A stretch of 64,000 nucleotides of DNA. Source: Cyanophora paradoxa (Eukaryota; Glaucocystophyceae; Cyanophorales; Cyanophoraceae). This document shows positions 18,745-28,651 of the stretch, piece after piece. Each line of letters opens with the position of its first letter. Positions within the stretch are counted from its first letter, which is position 1. Position numbers and translations under genes: made by a program. Where the stretch lies: assembly GCA_004431415.1 (NCBI GenBank), contig QPMI01000569.1, positions 248,001-312,000 on the forward strand. Direction: 5' to 3'. Below the pieces are notes generated by a model that ran no database searches, was not told the origin of the DNA, and worked only from the letters and a program-made list of their open reading frames with translations.

Positions 18745-18750
18745 AACAGT
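18745..18750. repeat. Target site duplication of element B, right copy (AACAGT)
   Basis: Second copy of the 6-bp duplication; the interrupted gene of element A resumes directly after it in the correct frame. Confidence 0.95.
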
Positions 18751-18995
18751 ATGTCTCTGAGAAGAAAGAGAGAGCGAAATTGAAGGAGATGCTGCGAAAG
18801 GAGGTGTATAGAATGGGGATTACTGGTCTACCTGATAAGCAATTTATTGGTAAGAAAGAGACTCAAATTGATGAGCAGGCAGTTGATGAGATGAAGACCA
18901 AAACCCAGAAGGGCACCATTGAACCTGGTGCTACCAAGGCAGAGGTTGACAAAGGTGTTGCCCCAACAGTATATAAACGACGAGTTTGGCTATAA
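18751..18995 (+). pseudogene. Post-ATPase protein, 3' part (element A)
   Basis: Continues the gene at 6839-7328. With B and one copy of AACAGT removed, the frame is open to the TAA at 18993-18995. It encodes a charged helix (KERAKLKEMLRKEV) that aligns with C (QERAKIREMLRSEM), then a Lys/Thr-rich stretch and the basic tail KRRVWL. Same function as the 5' part: unknown, probably virion or scaffold related. Confidence 0.85.
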
Positions 18996-19022
18996 TTATC
19001 TCGCTTTAAGAGAGAGAGCATC

Positions 19023-19256
19023 ATGGATTTCTTGCGAAAAATCATAGAGATGTTTAATCTCCACATTGTGAGCAATTGTCACAGTGGTTGCTGTGATACA
19101 AAAGTCGAAATCGAATTCTCTGACACTGAAAGTCATGGATCTGGTGGTAGAAGATTATCCACAGACTCGGTGGATTTCGAGGAGCATATTAAAACAGAGA
19201 CAGTGAGGCGACGCTCTGTATCTTTCACAGATCCGAAATTAAATCTCGGTAATTAA
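19023..19256 (+). CDS. Small Cys-containing protein, element A
   Basis: 77 residues. The N-terminus MDFLRKIIEMFNLHIVSN is followed by a Cys pair (CDT preceded by C, C) and VEIEFSDTES; the element C gene at 30563-30907 has MDLLRKCMDMFHLNV, a CSCCETTINLEISDTEG segment and a longer Ser/Pro tail. The shared N-terminal helix and Cys cluster make it a real gene family. The Cys/His spacing is too sparse to call a known zinc finger. It is followed closely by two further small genes. Function unknown. Confidence 0.6.
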   Translation: MDFLRKIIEMFNLHIVSNCHSGCCDTKVEIEFSDTESHGSGGRRLSTDSVDFEEHIKTETVRRRSVSFTDPKLNLGN

Positions 19257-19262
19257 TATCGA

Positions 19263-19496
19263 ATGCTCAGTCTCTCTGAGATCTATGCTATCCTTGAAAG
19301 GAAATCCGCTGAATATGCAACAGAAGCCGCAATAAAAAGCGTAGACAGGAACTGGTCTCGATCTGCAAAAAATGACAAGGGATTTAAGGGTAAGGTGTGT
19401 TTGATTGGTGAACCCGGACAAATTATTTTCTCGTCCAAATATAAGGAACATATCAAATGGAAACTGAATCTGTGGTCGAATTCGAACTTGCAATGA
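19263..19496 (+). CDS. Small hypothetical protein, element A
   Basis: 77 residues starting 6 bp after the previous stop. N-terminal helix (SLSEIYAILERKSAEYATEAAIKS), then a short basic region with GEPGQIIF. No relative was recognised in B or C. Its 3' end overlaps the next gene by 40 bp in a different frame. Existence is supported only by its position in a tight same-strand series; the function is unknown. Confidence 0.4.
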   Translation: MLSLSEIYAILERKSAEYATEAAIKSVDRNWSRSAKNDKGFKGKVCLIGEPGQIIFSSKYKEHIKWKLNLWSNSNLQ

Positions 19497-19684
19497 GCGA
19501 AATGGATCCCAATGAGAGAAAAAGGTTGTATGACCGCTTGTATTTCCAGAAACGCTATCAAGATGAGGAGTTTCGTGAATTATATCGTAAAAAGGCACTG
19601 GAACGATATTATCGCAGGAAAGCTGCTGAGATGGATCCCAATAATCCAGTAAAACGCCCAGTAGGTCGTCCCAGAAAATACTGA
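19457..19684 (+). CDS. Small AT-hook protein, element A
   Basis: 75 residues, strongly basic, with a helix rich in Arg/Lys/Tyr (RLYDRLYFQKRYQDEEFREL) and a C-terminal AT-hook GRPRKY. Same family as the B (13262-13525) and C (45653-45988) proteins. Predicted to bind AT-rich DNA; it may help condense or mark the element genome. Confidence 0.65.
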   Translation: METESVVEFELAMSEMDPNERKRLYDRLYFQKRYQDEEFRELYRKKALERYYRRKAAEMDPNNPVKRPVGRPRKY

Positions 19685-19877
19685 ACCGCCCCAAAGTCCC
19701 AAATATCCGCTGAATCCTTTTTGTTACCATGATCGATCGACTTTTCGATGGATCATTACCATATATCGAGCGCCAATCGGAGAACCCAAAGGTATTTAAA
19801 GGTTAGGCGCCAAAAAATGACAAGCGACCGGAGAAATTAATTTCTCCATTAAGGATAAGAAGCACCCGATTGTTGAA

Positions 19878-22236
19878 ATGAACGCTGCCGCCAAGAAATC
19901 CTGAAACGCCTTGTTGACTGGCTTCGTGAAGACGATGTCCTGTCTGAGAATATCGTAATTCCTGTTGATCCTGATACCAAAAAACCCTTTTCGCTCATAA
20001 AGACGGATCCTGGACTTGGGATAAATTCGATGAAGCCCTGAAATCCGGTAAATATACTGCTTGGGGCATTCTCGCTCGTAATATCATGGTAATTGACTTC
20101 GACGAAGAGGAGGATTTCGCCAAATTCGAGGAGCAATTCCCTGATGATTTCGGTGGTGTCAATCCACTTGCTAAAACCAAAAAAGGATATCATGCATTCT
20201 TTGCCCGACCTGTTGAGTTTGATTCTTGTAAGATCTGGGATAAAGCAGGTGCATTCAAAGGAAACCCCAAGATCGACTGCAAAACGATTGCATCCACTGG
20301 GACTGCTGGGGTGATTAATGTTTGCCCCAGTCCCAACAAAACATGGATCAGAGAGCCATGGGCATCTGAGTGTGAGTTAAATGAACCCACTGCTGAGTTG
20401 CAAAAGTGGATTGTTGAAAACTACGAATTCCCCAAAGGTGCACATTCTTATTATGCAAGGTGCGCTGAGGAGAATTTGCAGAAACATATTCTTTCTAAAC
20501 TCGAAGAATTCGGTTTCATCTTGCCCACAATCATCAATGAGACCAAGATGGGATACAATTTCACTGCTGAGAACAAAGGTCTGGTCTGTCCCTGCTGCAA
20601 GGGAAGCCATGACTCGAACAATTGGTATATTGTTCAAGGAAGGAGAAGGACAAATATATTGTTTCGAGTTACAGTGCAAACTGCAAGAAGCGACTTATCA
20701 CAATTCGTGTGAAGGAAGAGACAGATGCGAATATCGAAAATCTGATTGATCGGTCTGCTGGATCTGATGGTGCCCATTATGATGTTGCACAGGTTGCCTA
20801 TCTTGTTCTGCAAGACAAATACAAGTATTCCAACAAGACCTGGTTCAAGTTCAATGATGTATGTGGGATTTGGGAGATGGATGAAACTGGGAAGCGAATC
20901 TTTCTCTGTTTGAGCTGCAAGGTCTGTCCAGTTTATCTTCAACGTTCTGTTCAACTCGCACAGAGAGCTCTTCGTGATGAAGAGAACCGCAATTCCTTGG
21001 AGGAAAGGTCAAAGATTCTGCTGGGAATTGCTAAGAGCCTCAAACAGACTACATACAGAACTGCACTTATGTCTGATCTTTCAGTTCTGTTCAGTGACAA
21101 GACCTTTTTCGAGAGACTTGATACTGTTCCCAACATCATTGGGTTCACAAATGGTGTATTTGACTTGAACTCCATGACTTTTCGACAGGGACTCCCATAT
21201 GATATGGTGAGTAAGACTGTTGGCTACGATTACACCACAGAAATTGACCAAGAGAAGGTTGCAAAGATTAAATCCATCTATGCAGATATTATTGAATCGG
21301 ATACAGACCGCGAATTCATGCTGGGATTAATCGCCTATGCCCTGAGTGGTTTGACAGAAAATCAGAGATACACTTGCTGGACTGGAATTGGAGCAAATGG
21401 GAAATCACTGCTCCAAGAGTTGGTGAAAGACACATTTGGTGAGTATTATGGGTCACTGGACATGACATATTGGACTAAACCCAAGAAGAGTTCGTCAGAG
21501 GCTTCCCAGAACTCGCTTGCATTCTTGGTAAACGAATTGTTTTCAGTAATGAAGCAGAAGATGGTGATATGCTTCAACTGAACAAAATCAAACAGGTTAC
21601 TGGTGGGAATGAGATGAAGGTTCGAGCTCTTTTCAAAGATCTTGTTACATTCATTCCCATGTTCCAGTTGTTCTTGTCCACAAATGACAACCTGGGAATC
21701 AGTAAACCAGATGCAGCAATCCAAAGGCGAATTATCTACTACCGATTCGAAAATGTCTTCAAGGTCGATCCTCAGCCTGGTGAGAAGAAAGCAGACACCA
21801 CTCTAATGCGCCTAATGAAGAATGATGACGATTATAAAATGGCGCATATGTCCATTCTCCTGGAAATGTGGAGAACCCATTCTCTCAATGAATTCGTCAC
21901 CAAACCACCCCAGTCCATTGTTGATCAAGGTGTTGAATATTTCAATGAGAATGACAAGATTGGAGAATGGATTCGTGAGAGTTATGAACTCACCAAGAGT
22001 CAAGGGATTTCGCCACAAGTGAGTCCATTATCAGTCACTTTAAGATGGATCACATGGGCAAATCTGATGAGAAAATCACAGAATGCACTATCTTGAAGAG
22101 ACTTCGCGAAGTCTTTAATGTGAAGGCTGAGAGAAAGCGAGTCAATGGTGTTCTTGCTCGTGGCTACTTTGGGATCAAAAAGAAGCATAGTCGCAAGTTG
22201 GTGGATGACAGTGATGTTGAAGGTGGGGATGAGTAA
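19878..22236 (+). pseudogene. Primase-superfamily 3 helicase, element A, several frameshifts
   Basis: Coding is spread over at least five frame segments: about 19892-19990, 19995-20630, 20630-21545, 21550-22025 and 22030-22236. Segment 2 has an archaeo-eukaryotic-primase-like block: ARNIMVIDFDEE (metal-binding DxD-type), KTKKGYHAFF and KIDCKTI. Segment 3 ends with a D5-type SF3 helicase: Walker A WTGIGANGKSLLQ near 21380-21420. Segment 4 carries IPMFQLFLSTND and RRIIYYRF, typical of the helicase core end. Such enzymes start and unwind DNA in NCLDV and some Polinton-like viruses. Neither B nor C shows an equivalent. With four or more frame changes the gene is dead here unless the assembly is poor. 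Confidence 0.8.
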
Positions 22237-22302
22237 ATAAACAGAATCGATTCTAATACTGATTGAATTTCTTATTTTTTAAAAACCTTACTGTAAATGG
22301 TT

Positions 22303-22446
22303 TGTGTGACAGCTGTGACACCTTTTTAATTGAGTGTGACGCCTGTGACGCCTGTGACGCCTATTTTCAAACTTTTTAAAATTTCAAAAATCTACAAACC
22401 TCTGAAAACAGGTGTCACAGCCGTCACAGGCGTCACACCCAATTAA
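22303..22446. repeat. Inverted array of TGTGACGCC/GGCGTCACA boxes, copy 3
   Basis: Left boxes at 22303-22362 and right boxes at 22410-22438 flank a spacer of about 45 nt with AAACTTTTTAAAATTTC, similar to but inverted relative to the spacer of copies 1 and 2. It lies between the helicase remnant and the gene before PolB, in an otherwise gene-free stretch (22237-22589). Confidence 0.8.
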
Positions 22447-22589
22447 CCACAGACTCCCCCCTGTGGGTCGATGACTTTTTCGATTCTTTATCGGACAATA
22501 TAAAAACGTATCGCAAATCGGTGTGTTGTGACAAAACTTGACTGGCGATTTAAGGGTTCATTGCGTTTTCCCTTTGACTTTGACAGAAC

Positions 22590-22781
22590 ATGGATTTTTT
22601 CGATGAAATTCGGCAGCAGCTGGTCGAAAAGAATGATATTGCAGAGGTAGCGGAATATATTGCAAAGATCAGAGCGATTAATGGTAGACCATATCAAAAG
22701 AAGCGATTCTATGCAAGCAGACTCGACACAGTTAATGTATATGTCCCCAAAGGCACGAATGTGCGAATCATTAGAACCTGA
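22590..22781 (+). CDS. Small hypothetical protein before PolB, element A
   Basis: 63 residues, ATG at 22590, 57 bp before the PolB start on the same strand. A predicted helix (FDEIRQQLVEKNDIAEVAEYIAKIRAI) is followed by a short basic and beta-rich tail. The place directly before a protein-primed polymerase is where a terminal protein might lie, but the product is very short and I see no evidence for that role. Unrecognised. Confidence 0.4.
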   Translation: MDFFDEIRQQLVEKNDIAEVAEYIAKIRAINGRPYQKKRFYASRLDTVNVYVPKGTNVRIIRT

Positions 22782-22837
22782 AAAATGCGAAATGCGTTCA
22801 AATTGCCCAAAAATAATATGTTCCCTTAAAGTAAAAG

Positions 22838-25800
22838 ATGCCCCGCCAATCCAATAGAATCATCAAAGAAAAGAAAAACGAAATACTCGGTCTTTTAGGA
22901 ACCCTTTTAGTCACTGGTGATATTACAGAATTCGAATATGATCGCCAGGCAGCAATCCTGGATAGGAGACCAAGGTTATCTCAACTCACAGAAATTACAA
23001 ATCGCCTCTATGATCGTTTTGAGAAAATGGAGGAATTCAGGGATGAAGGTTTAAGGTTGGGAACAATTGAACCCGAGATTGAGGATGGGGAAGCAATGAA
23101 CAAAGCATATTCTTGGTTAACCTATCGAGCAAGAGGGGAGGTTATCCAAGATGGGATTGAATTCTTGGAGAGAATTGCAACTACTCTACCTCAGAGACTC
23201 AGACAGAAACTCCAAGACCTGAGAGCAATTAAGACTCGGTTGACCTTCATTTGTAAATTCACCAAAGTGAGTGATCCAAGGGTGTGGATCACCAAGTTCA
23301 TTTATAGTGATTACTTTGTCATCACAAGATCTCGAAATATTGATGTTGAACTGCGAAATGCCCTTCAATCCATGCAGGAGCAGATGATGCAGGTTGACAG
23401 TTACAGACTGGATCGCATTGAGATGCTGAGAGTGGTAATAATGTCTTATGCTCCTGTGGGTGGTTGCTTCTTCTCAACACCTGAGTGGATTGGATCAAAG
23501 AGAGCAACTGTGAATGTCAAGAATATTGATGGTCAAGATTGCTTCAAGTATGCAATCTTGGCTTACCTGCACCGAAATGATATTAATAAACACAAGAGCA
23601 ATGAACCCAGCCAGTATAGAAGATGGTTAAACGAACTCAATTTCGAAGGCATCCAGTTTCCAGTTGCCTGTGATGCAGAGGTTATTGATCGATTTGAGGA
23701 GCAGAACCCTGAACTGAGTATCAACATTTATGGTGCAGATAACACTGCACAGTGCTTCTATCCTCTTCACCAATCCAGCAACCCCAGGAGAAAGACCAAG
23801 ATTAACCTTTTATTAATCGAAAACGAAGAGGATGATAGAGGGCATTATATTACCATCATGTCTCTGAGTAGACTTCTGAAAACCACCTTTGATAAAGCCC
23901 ATGATGGTCGCATTTATTACTGTGAGACCTGTCTGTCTCGTTTCAGAACTCAGGAGAAGCTGGATGTACATATAGAAGCGAATCGCTGCATTGATTGGAG
24001 GGAGAGCAAAGGTAAATGCCCGAAATCTGGAAGTCACATTGCATTTGGGCTTCAACACCTTCGCAAAACTGTGTGGCTTCCCACTATCTGCTATGTGAAA
24101 ATGGACAGTCACTCGGTTCCAATTGATGAGAACACCAGTAAAAGAGAGGTCAAATCGGTTTCTTTAACAGTTGTGATGGGGAATGAGGTGATCTCTCATT
24201 ATTTCGAGGGATCAGATCCACTTGGTGCTCTGTTTACCACTCTCACAGAGATCAGACCCCAAGTAATCCGCACTCTATTCACCAATATTCCAATGCACCC
24301 ACTCACAGAAGAGCAGAAAGTACAATACAAGATCACTAAACACTGTTATATCTGTGCTGAACGATTTACCCATGAGAATTTCCCAGTGAGAGACCATTGT
24401 CATCAATCAGGAGCTTTTATTGGAAAAGCATGTCGAAACTGCAACCTCCACAGGAGAATCTCAAAGCAAACGAAAGTAGCAATTGTGGTAGATCACATGG
24501 ATGAATGTGGACACGAAATATTCCGCAAAATTGCACAGCAAGATGATAAACTTCGTGTTGAGATCCTGAGCAAGAATTTCGATCAATACCTCTCTCTGCA
24601 ATGGGGCATGTGGAAATTCATAGATGCTTCGCACTTCATGGACTTCCAGGCAGTGGATGCAAGTGATCTAATGGGTAAATTCCAGAAATTCCGAGAATTG
24701 GCGTTCTCACAATATGGATTGGATCCTGCTCATTATGTTTCGGCTCCTGGATTATCCTGGGATGCAATGCTCATTTACACCAGAGCAAAGATTGAGCAGA
24801 TCAGTGATGTAGGGCAATACGAATTTATTGAGAGGGCAATTCGAGGTGGGTTTGCTACAATGCCTACTCGATATGCAAAGGTGGAAAACCCAGATGACCA
24901 TATAGTTCTCTTGGATGCAAATAATCTGTATGGTTTTGCTCTCAGTCAAGAACTGCCCACTGGCGATTTTCGGTGGGAAGATGTCACAGAGGCACTTAAA
25001 GAGACCCCTGGACGAAGTGCCTTTATTGAAGTAGACCTGGAATACCCACACACTCTCACAGATCATTACGATTTTCCACTTGTAGTTAATAAAGAACATG
25101 TCACCACCGAAATGCTGGGTGGGTATCAACAAAAACTACTGGATATCACAGGTGAGAAGTTAAGCAAAGACCCCAAACTCACAGCAACATTCTCATCCAA
25201 AAGGAACTATGTGATCTCCCAACCTCTCTTGGTCTATCTTGTGAGCAAAGGTATTATAATAAAGAGGGTTCACAGGGTTCTCTCATTTGCAACCTCTGCA
25301 TTTATGAAGAGTTATATTGATCTAAATACGAAACTGAGGCGCCAATCTATGTCCAGATTCGAGAGTGACTTCTTTAAATTAATGAACAATGCAATCTATG
25401 GTAAATGCCTCGAATCATGCAGGGGTCGCTCTGTGGTAAAGATTGCAAACAGTGAGAAACTCTGCAAGAAATATGCTGCAAGTCCACTCATCAAGGCAAC
25501 CAATGTATTAAACGAAAATGCTGTTGCCTTTGAGATGTATTCCAAGCATGTTCACTTAGATAAACCAGTTGCAATTGGGGCTTTTGTGCTGGATTTTGCG
25601 AAACTCCATAATAGCAGGTTCTTTTATGATGTGGTGAGGAGAACTTGGGAAACAGCAGAGCTACTATTCCATGATACAGATTCTTTCTGTCTACTGCTGC
25701 ATACCAATGATCTAAATAATGAGATGAAGCGAATTTCTGAACACCTGGATTGCAGTAATTATGATCCTGCTCACCCTCTCTTTGATAGGAGCAATCGCTT

Positions 25801-26119
25801 GATTCCAGGTAAATATAAAAACGAGTTTCCCAATGCAAAGATTGTGGAGTATGTAGGTCTGAGATCGAAACTCTATGCTTTCAGAACTGAGACCTTTGAT
25901 AAAATAAAAATGTCTGGTACTTCCTCAAAAGAAGTTCACTTTGATGATTTCAAAAGATGCCTGTTTGAAGGAATCACCAAAACAGTAGCAGTAGTAAACA
26001 AGCGAAGGCAAGACCACAACCTATATGATTTGGAGAGCAGAAGGGTGGCTCTAAACCAACTCGATAGCAAAAGGAAGATATTAGACGATGGAATTCACAG
26101 CATTCCATTTGGGCTCTAA
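22838..26119 (+). CDS. polB: Family B DNA polymerase, element A, exonuclease motifs degraded
   Basis: 1,093 residues in one open frame; ATG at 22838 after TTAAAGTAAAAG. Polymerase motifs are intact: DANNLYGFAL (about residue 692), KLMNNAIYGKC (about 847) and HDTDSF (about 945). A zinc-finger-like YCETCLSRFRTQEKLDVH and a CYICAERF...DHCHQSG HNH-like zinc motif are kept. The proofreading domain is not: the ADFE/ADCE motif of B and C reads KMDSHS, FHN-x(3)-YD/FD reads VDHMDECGHE, and YLSTD reads FQAVD. About 80-90 residues present in B and C between exonuclease II and III are missing. It is predicted to replicate the element by protein priming, but probably without proofreading. Confidence 0.88.
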   Translation: MPRQSNRIIKEKKNEILGLLGTLLVTGDITEFEYDRQAAILDRRPRLSQLTEITNRLYDRFEKMEEFRDEGLRLGTIEPEIEDGEAMNKAYSWLTYRARGEVIQDGIEFLERIATTLPQRLRQKLQDLRAIKTRLTFICKFTKVSDPRVWITKFIYSDYFVITRSRNIDVELRNALQSMQEQMMQVDSYRLDRIEMLRVVIMSYAPVGGCFFSTPEWIGSKRATVNVKNIDGQDCFKYAILAYLHRNDINKHKSNEPSQYRRWLNELNFEGIQFPVACDAEVIDRFEEQNPELSINIYGADNTAQCFYPLHQSSNPRRKTKINLLLIENEEDDRGHYITIMSLSRLLKTTFDKAHDGRIYYCETCLSRFRTQEKLDVHIEANRCIDWRESKGKCPKSGSHIAFGLQHLRKTVWLPTICYVKMDSHSVPIDENTSKREVKSVSLTVVMGNEVISHYFEGSDPLGALFTTLTEIRPQVIRTLFTNIPMHPLTEEQKVQYKITKHCYICAERFTHENFPVRDHCHQSGAFIGKACRNCNLHRRISKQTKVAIVVDHMDECGHEIFRKIAQQDDKLRVEILSKNFDQYLSLQWGMWKFIDASHFMDFQAVDASDLMGKFQKFRELAFSQYGLDPAHYVSAPGLSWDAMLIYTRAKIEQISDVGQYEFIERAIRGGFATMPTRYAKVENPDDHIVLLDANNLYGFALSQELPTGDFRWEDVTEALKETPGRSAFIEVDLEYPHTLTDHYDFPLVVNKEHVTTEMLGGYQQKLLDITGEKLSKDPKLTATFSSKRNYVISQPLLVYLVSKGIIIKRVHRVLSFATSAFMKSYIDLNTKLRRQSMSRFESDFFKLMNNAIYGKCLESCRGRSVVKIANSEKLCKKYAASPLIKATNVLNENAVAFEMYSKHVHLDKPVAIGAFVLDFAKLHNSRFFYDVVRRTWETAELLFHDTDSFCLLLHTNDLNNEMKRISEHLDCSNYDPAHPLFDRSNRLIPGKYKNEFPNAKIVEYVGLRSKLYAFRTETFDKIKMSGTSSKEVHFDDFKRCLFEGITKTVAVVNKRRQDHNLYDLESRRVALNQLDSKRKILDDGIHSIPFGL

Positions 26120-26302
26120 TCTACTTCATTGATCTTTCTTTTTCTTTGGTTTCGCTCTCCAAGAAGTAACAAACCGCGAATTAAATGCAGCAGCCATATA
26201 CATCTTAATCCTGGATCATTGGGCTCAATTGCAAAGTAGTTGGGAATTGTGTTCTCCTTCCACACAGAGTCTTGCATTTATTATATGAGAGATAAGGTAA
26301 AG

Positions 26303-27551
26303 ATGCCTTCTACACAAATAGGATTGAGACAACCACCAAGAATTGTGAGAAAAGAGGCAATTGAAGATCGAGGGAATATCCTGCCCATCACAGTTCCAGT
26401 GGAGGAGAAGAGCAGTCGAATATTGAAAAGATCAGAGATGGTCAAGCAATTAATTCCAGAGACCCTCCCAGCTGAGACAGCACCAAAAGAGTCGAAGATT
26501 GCTAAGAAGTTCTATGATCCCAGAACAGGTTACAAGGGATTTACTGCAATGAGACAGGAACTACCAGAGGAGAACTACAAGAAGATGAGAGAGTGGTATG
26601 ATAAGCAGGAGGTCGTCCAGATTAATGCACCCACCCTATCTCGAAAGACAGATCCCATGATTCCAATTAGGCAACCCATTGATACCTATGTGATTGATCT
26701 GCTCTTCTTTCCTGCATACAAAAAGCAGAATGATGGTTATGATACATTTATGAGTGCAATGGAATCAACCCTGAGAACAGGGTTCATAATTCCAATGAGA
26801 GACAAGAGTGCTCTTACTACACTTGCAGCATTCAAGCAACTTGAACAGAGAGTCCCCAGACCAATTGTTCGCATTCAGAGTGATAGTGGAAGCGAATTTA
26901 CCAATGTGTTATTCACAGATTATTTGGGAACGAAATTCATTGAGCATCAACTAAGTGATGTTGCAGATCACAGAACCCAAGGTCGGATTGAAGCCTTTAA
27001 CAGACAGATCAAGAGATTGATCACAAACTACTGCATTGCAAATAATACTGCACGATTTTTGATGTGTTGGGTGATATTGAGTATAATTATAATAATACCA
27101 TCCACTCTGCAACCAAGAGAAAACCAGCAGAGACCACAGAAGCCCACTACAAAGAGATAGTGAATATGGAGGATCAGAGATTCAAGAAATCGATTGAGTA
27201 TCTTGATGCTCTGAAACCTGGAATGTTTGTGAGAGTGAAAGTTGAAAAGAATCCATTTGCAAAGCAGGGTGTTAATTGGTCTCGAATTGTTTATAGTGTG
27301 GAGGGCAGAGAGGGCTTCAAATTCAGAATCAGAAGTCCAGTGGTGAGATAGTTGATGGTAGATTCGCTTTTCATGAACTGCTGCCCATTAAAGGTGTTGA
27401 GTATCATGAAACTCCCACAGTGGATGCCCTTGAACAGGCAAAAGAGGAAGCCAGGGTTGATTCAGCAATCAGAAAGGAGGGCATAGAAAAAGCAAGTGAA
27501 GTTCCAAAAGAACCCTCACAGAAGCAAGAGCACAAAAGAAGGGCAGAGTAG
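26303..27551 (+). pseudogene. Retrovirus-type (rve) integrase, element A, two frameshifts
   Basis: Start at the ATG at 26303 (GGTAAAG before it). The core carries DLLFF (first Asp), RIQSDSGSEF (second Asp) and TQGRIEAFNRQ (Glu), with exactly 35 residues between the last two, a canonical DD35E arrangement. Frame changes near 27055 (a run of T) and near 27345 break the gene; the last frame ends at the TAG 27549-27551 with a Lys/Glu-rich tail. It follows PolB on the same strand. Its third acidic residue (Glu) and spacing differ from the B and C integrases, which suggests a separate lineage. Confidence 0.82.
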
Positions 27552-27700
27552 AGAAAGAGTTGAAGAAGTTGACCATAGCAGGAACCCAGAAATTATCAGA
27601 AGTTAACAGTCAGAGATGGTATAATGACTTTTCAACCACCAAGGAAACATATACTGCACCCAAACTCGATTTAATTTACGAAGTGGTCAGAGGAAATAGA

Positions 27701-27943
27701 TTAACAACGTTTTCGGAATCTCTTAGACCTCTGGCGAATTTTCCTCATTTGTCTATCTTTTTCAATAATTTCCAAGAAGAAAGTTTCAAGGTTTGAAACC
27801 AGTTGGTAATTGTAAACAAAGAACAGTCTCACATGCTCTGGCTGTGACATGAAGAAATTGTAATAGAAAGCAGTCTTGAAATCATGTATCCAATCTGACT
27901 GGGAAGCATGGATGATAGCAGGGTCTTGGTAGATGGGATCCAT
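27701..27943 (-). CDS. Small hypothetical protein, convergent to integrase, element A
   Basis: 80 residues if started at the ATG at 27943; the frame reaches 27979 upstream with a less likely start. The product has aromatic- and His-containing segments (DPAIIHASQSDWIHDF, YYNFFMSQPEHVRLFFVYNY) and a basic C-terminal helix. No homologue was recognised in B or C. Amino-acid composition looks protein-like, but the evidence for a gene is limited to the open frame and position. Confidence 0.4.
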   Translation of the reverse strand: MDPIYQDPAIIHASQSDWIHDFKTAFYYNFFMSQPEHVRLFFVYNYQLVSNLETFFLEIIEKDRQMRKIRQRSKRFRKRC

Positions 27944-28125
27944 AGCAGAAGTTGAGAGAATCCAAAAAATCCTTGTCAATTTTTTATTTTGTTAGTGCCC
28001 GGTCTCGACGAAACCTGATAGCTGCTGCCGAGAGGATTCCGAATCTGCTTTCAGAATTGAAAACGGAGCAGTTGGTAATAAAATACATATGTATGACCGA
28101 GATTGATGGAGTTTCAGTGATGTTT

Positions 28126-28211
28126 CGGTGAAGTTTCGGTGCGAAGTTTCGGTGAAGTTTCGGTGTGAAGTTTCGGTGAAGTTTCGGTGAAGTTTCGGTG
28201 AAGTTTCGGTC
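28126..28211. repeat. Tandem GTTTCGGTGAA repeats
   Basis: Eight or nine copies of an 10-12-nt unit (AAGTTTCGGTG with small variations) in tandem. Part of a gene-free stretch (27980-28879) of element A; open frames crossing it are repeat artefacts. Confidence 0.85.
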
Positions 28212-28228
28212 AATAGGATAATTCTATA

Positions 28229-28488
28229 TATCGAAAAATGGTTGCGCGTCATCGCAACCATCATCGCAACCATGGTTGCATCATCGCAACCATCATCGCA
28301 ACCATGGTTGCATCATCGCAACCAGGTCGCGCAACCACTCAATCGGGAAAAAAATGGTTGCGCAACCACTGAATCGGAAAAAAATTGGTTGCGCAACCAG
28401 GTTGCGCAACCAGCGCAACCATGGTTGCATCATCGCAACCATCATCGCAACCATGGTTGCGTCATCGCAACCAGGTCGCGCAACCAGT
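28229..28488. repeat. Dense GCAACC/GGTTGC palindromic repeats
   Basis: Over twenty GCAACC or GGTTGC hexamers, many forming palindromes such as GCAACCATGGTTGC and GGTTGCGCAACC and spaced by ATCATC. Could form multiple hairpins or bind a repeat-recognising protein; it lies between the integrase and the patatin gene. Confidence 0.85.
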
Positions 28489-28615
28489 ATGACAGCCCCA
28501 GAGTCCCCGACCGACCAATCCGCTATTTTGTGGTCAAAATGTATATATGCGCATATATACTTGACGGTTCGCGTTACTACTGTCGGCATCGCCTAACGTT
28601 CCCACTGTTGGGCTG

Positions 28616-28651
28616 TCGGCATCTTCAAACGCTCGTATCTCACCACCAGAT
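28616..28651 (-). other. Conserved 36-bp non-coding segment (copy in A)
   Basis: Reverse complement of the segment at 17837-17872 in element B with one difference. The rest of 28490-28879 is AT-rich with several ACAGTA boxes and no supported gene. Confidence 0.6.

Noticed and set aside
22590-22781. Terminal protein for PolB priming
   Set aside because: The position is suggestive, but the protein is very short and shows no feature of terminal proteins; kept only as hypothetical.
28229-28488. CRISPR-like array
   Set aside because: The GCAACC units are short, overlapping and palindromic with no unique spacers of constant length, and no cas genes are present.
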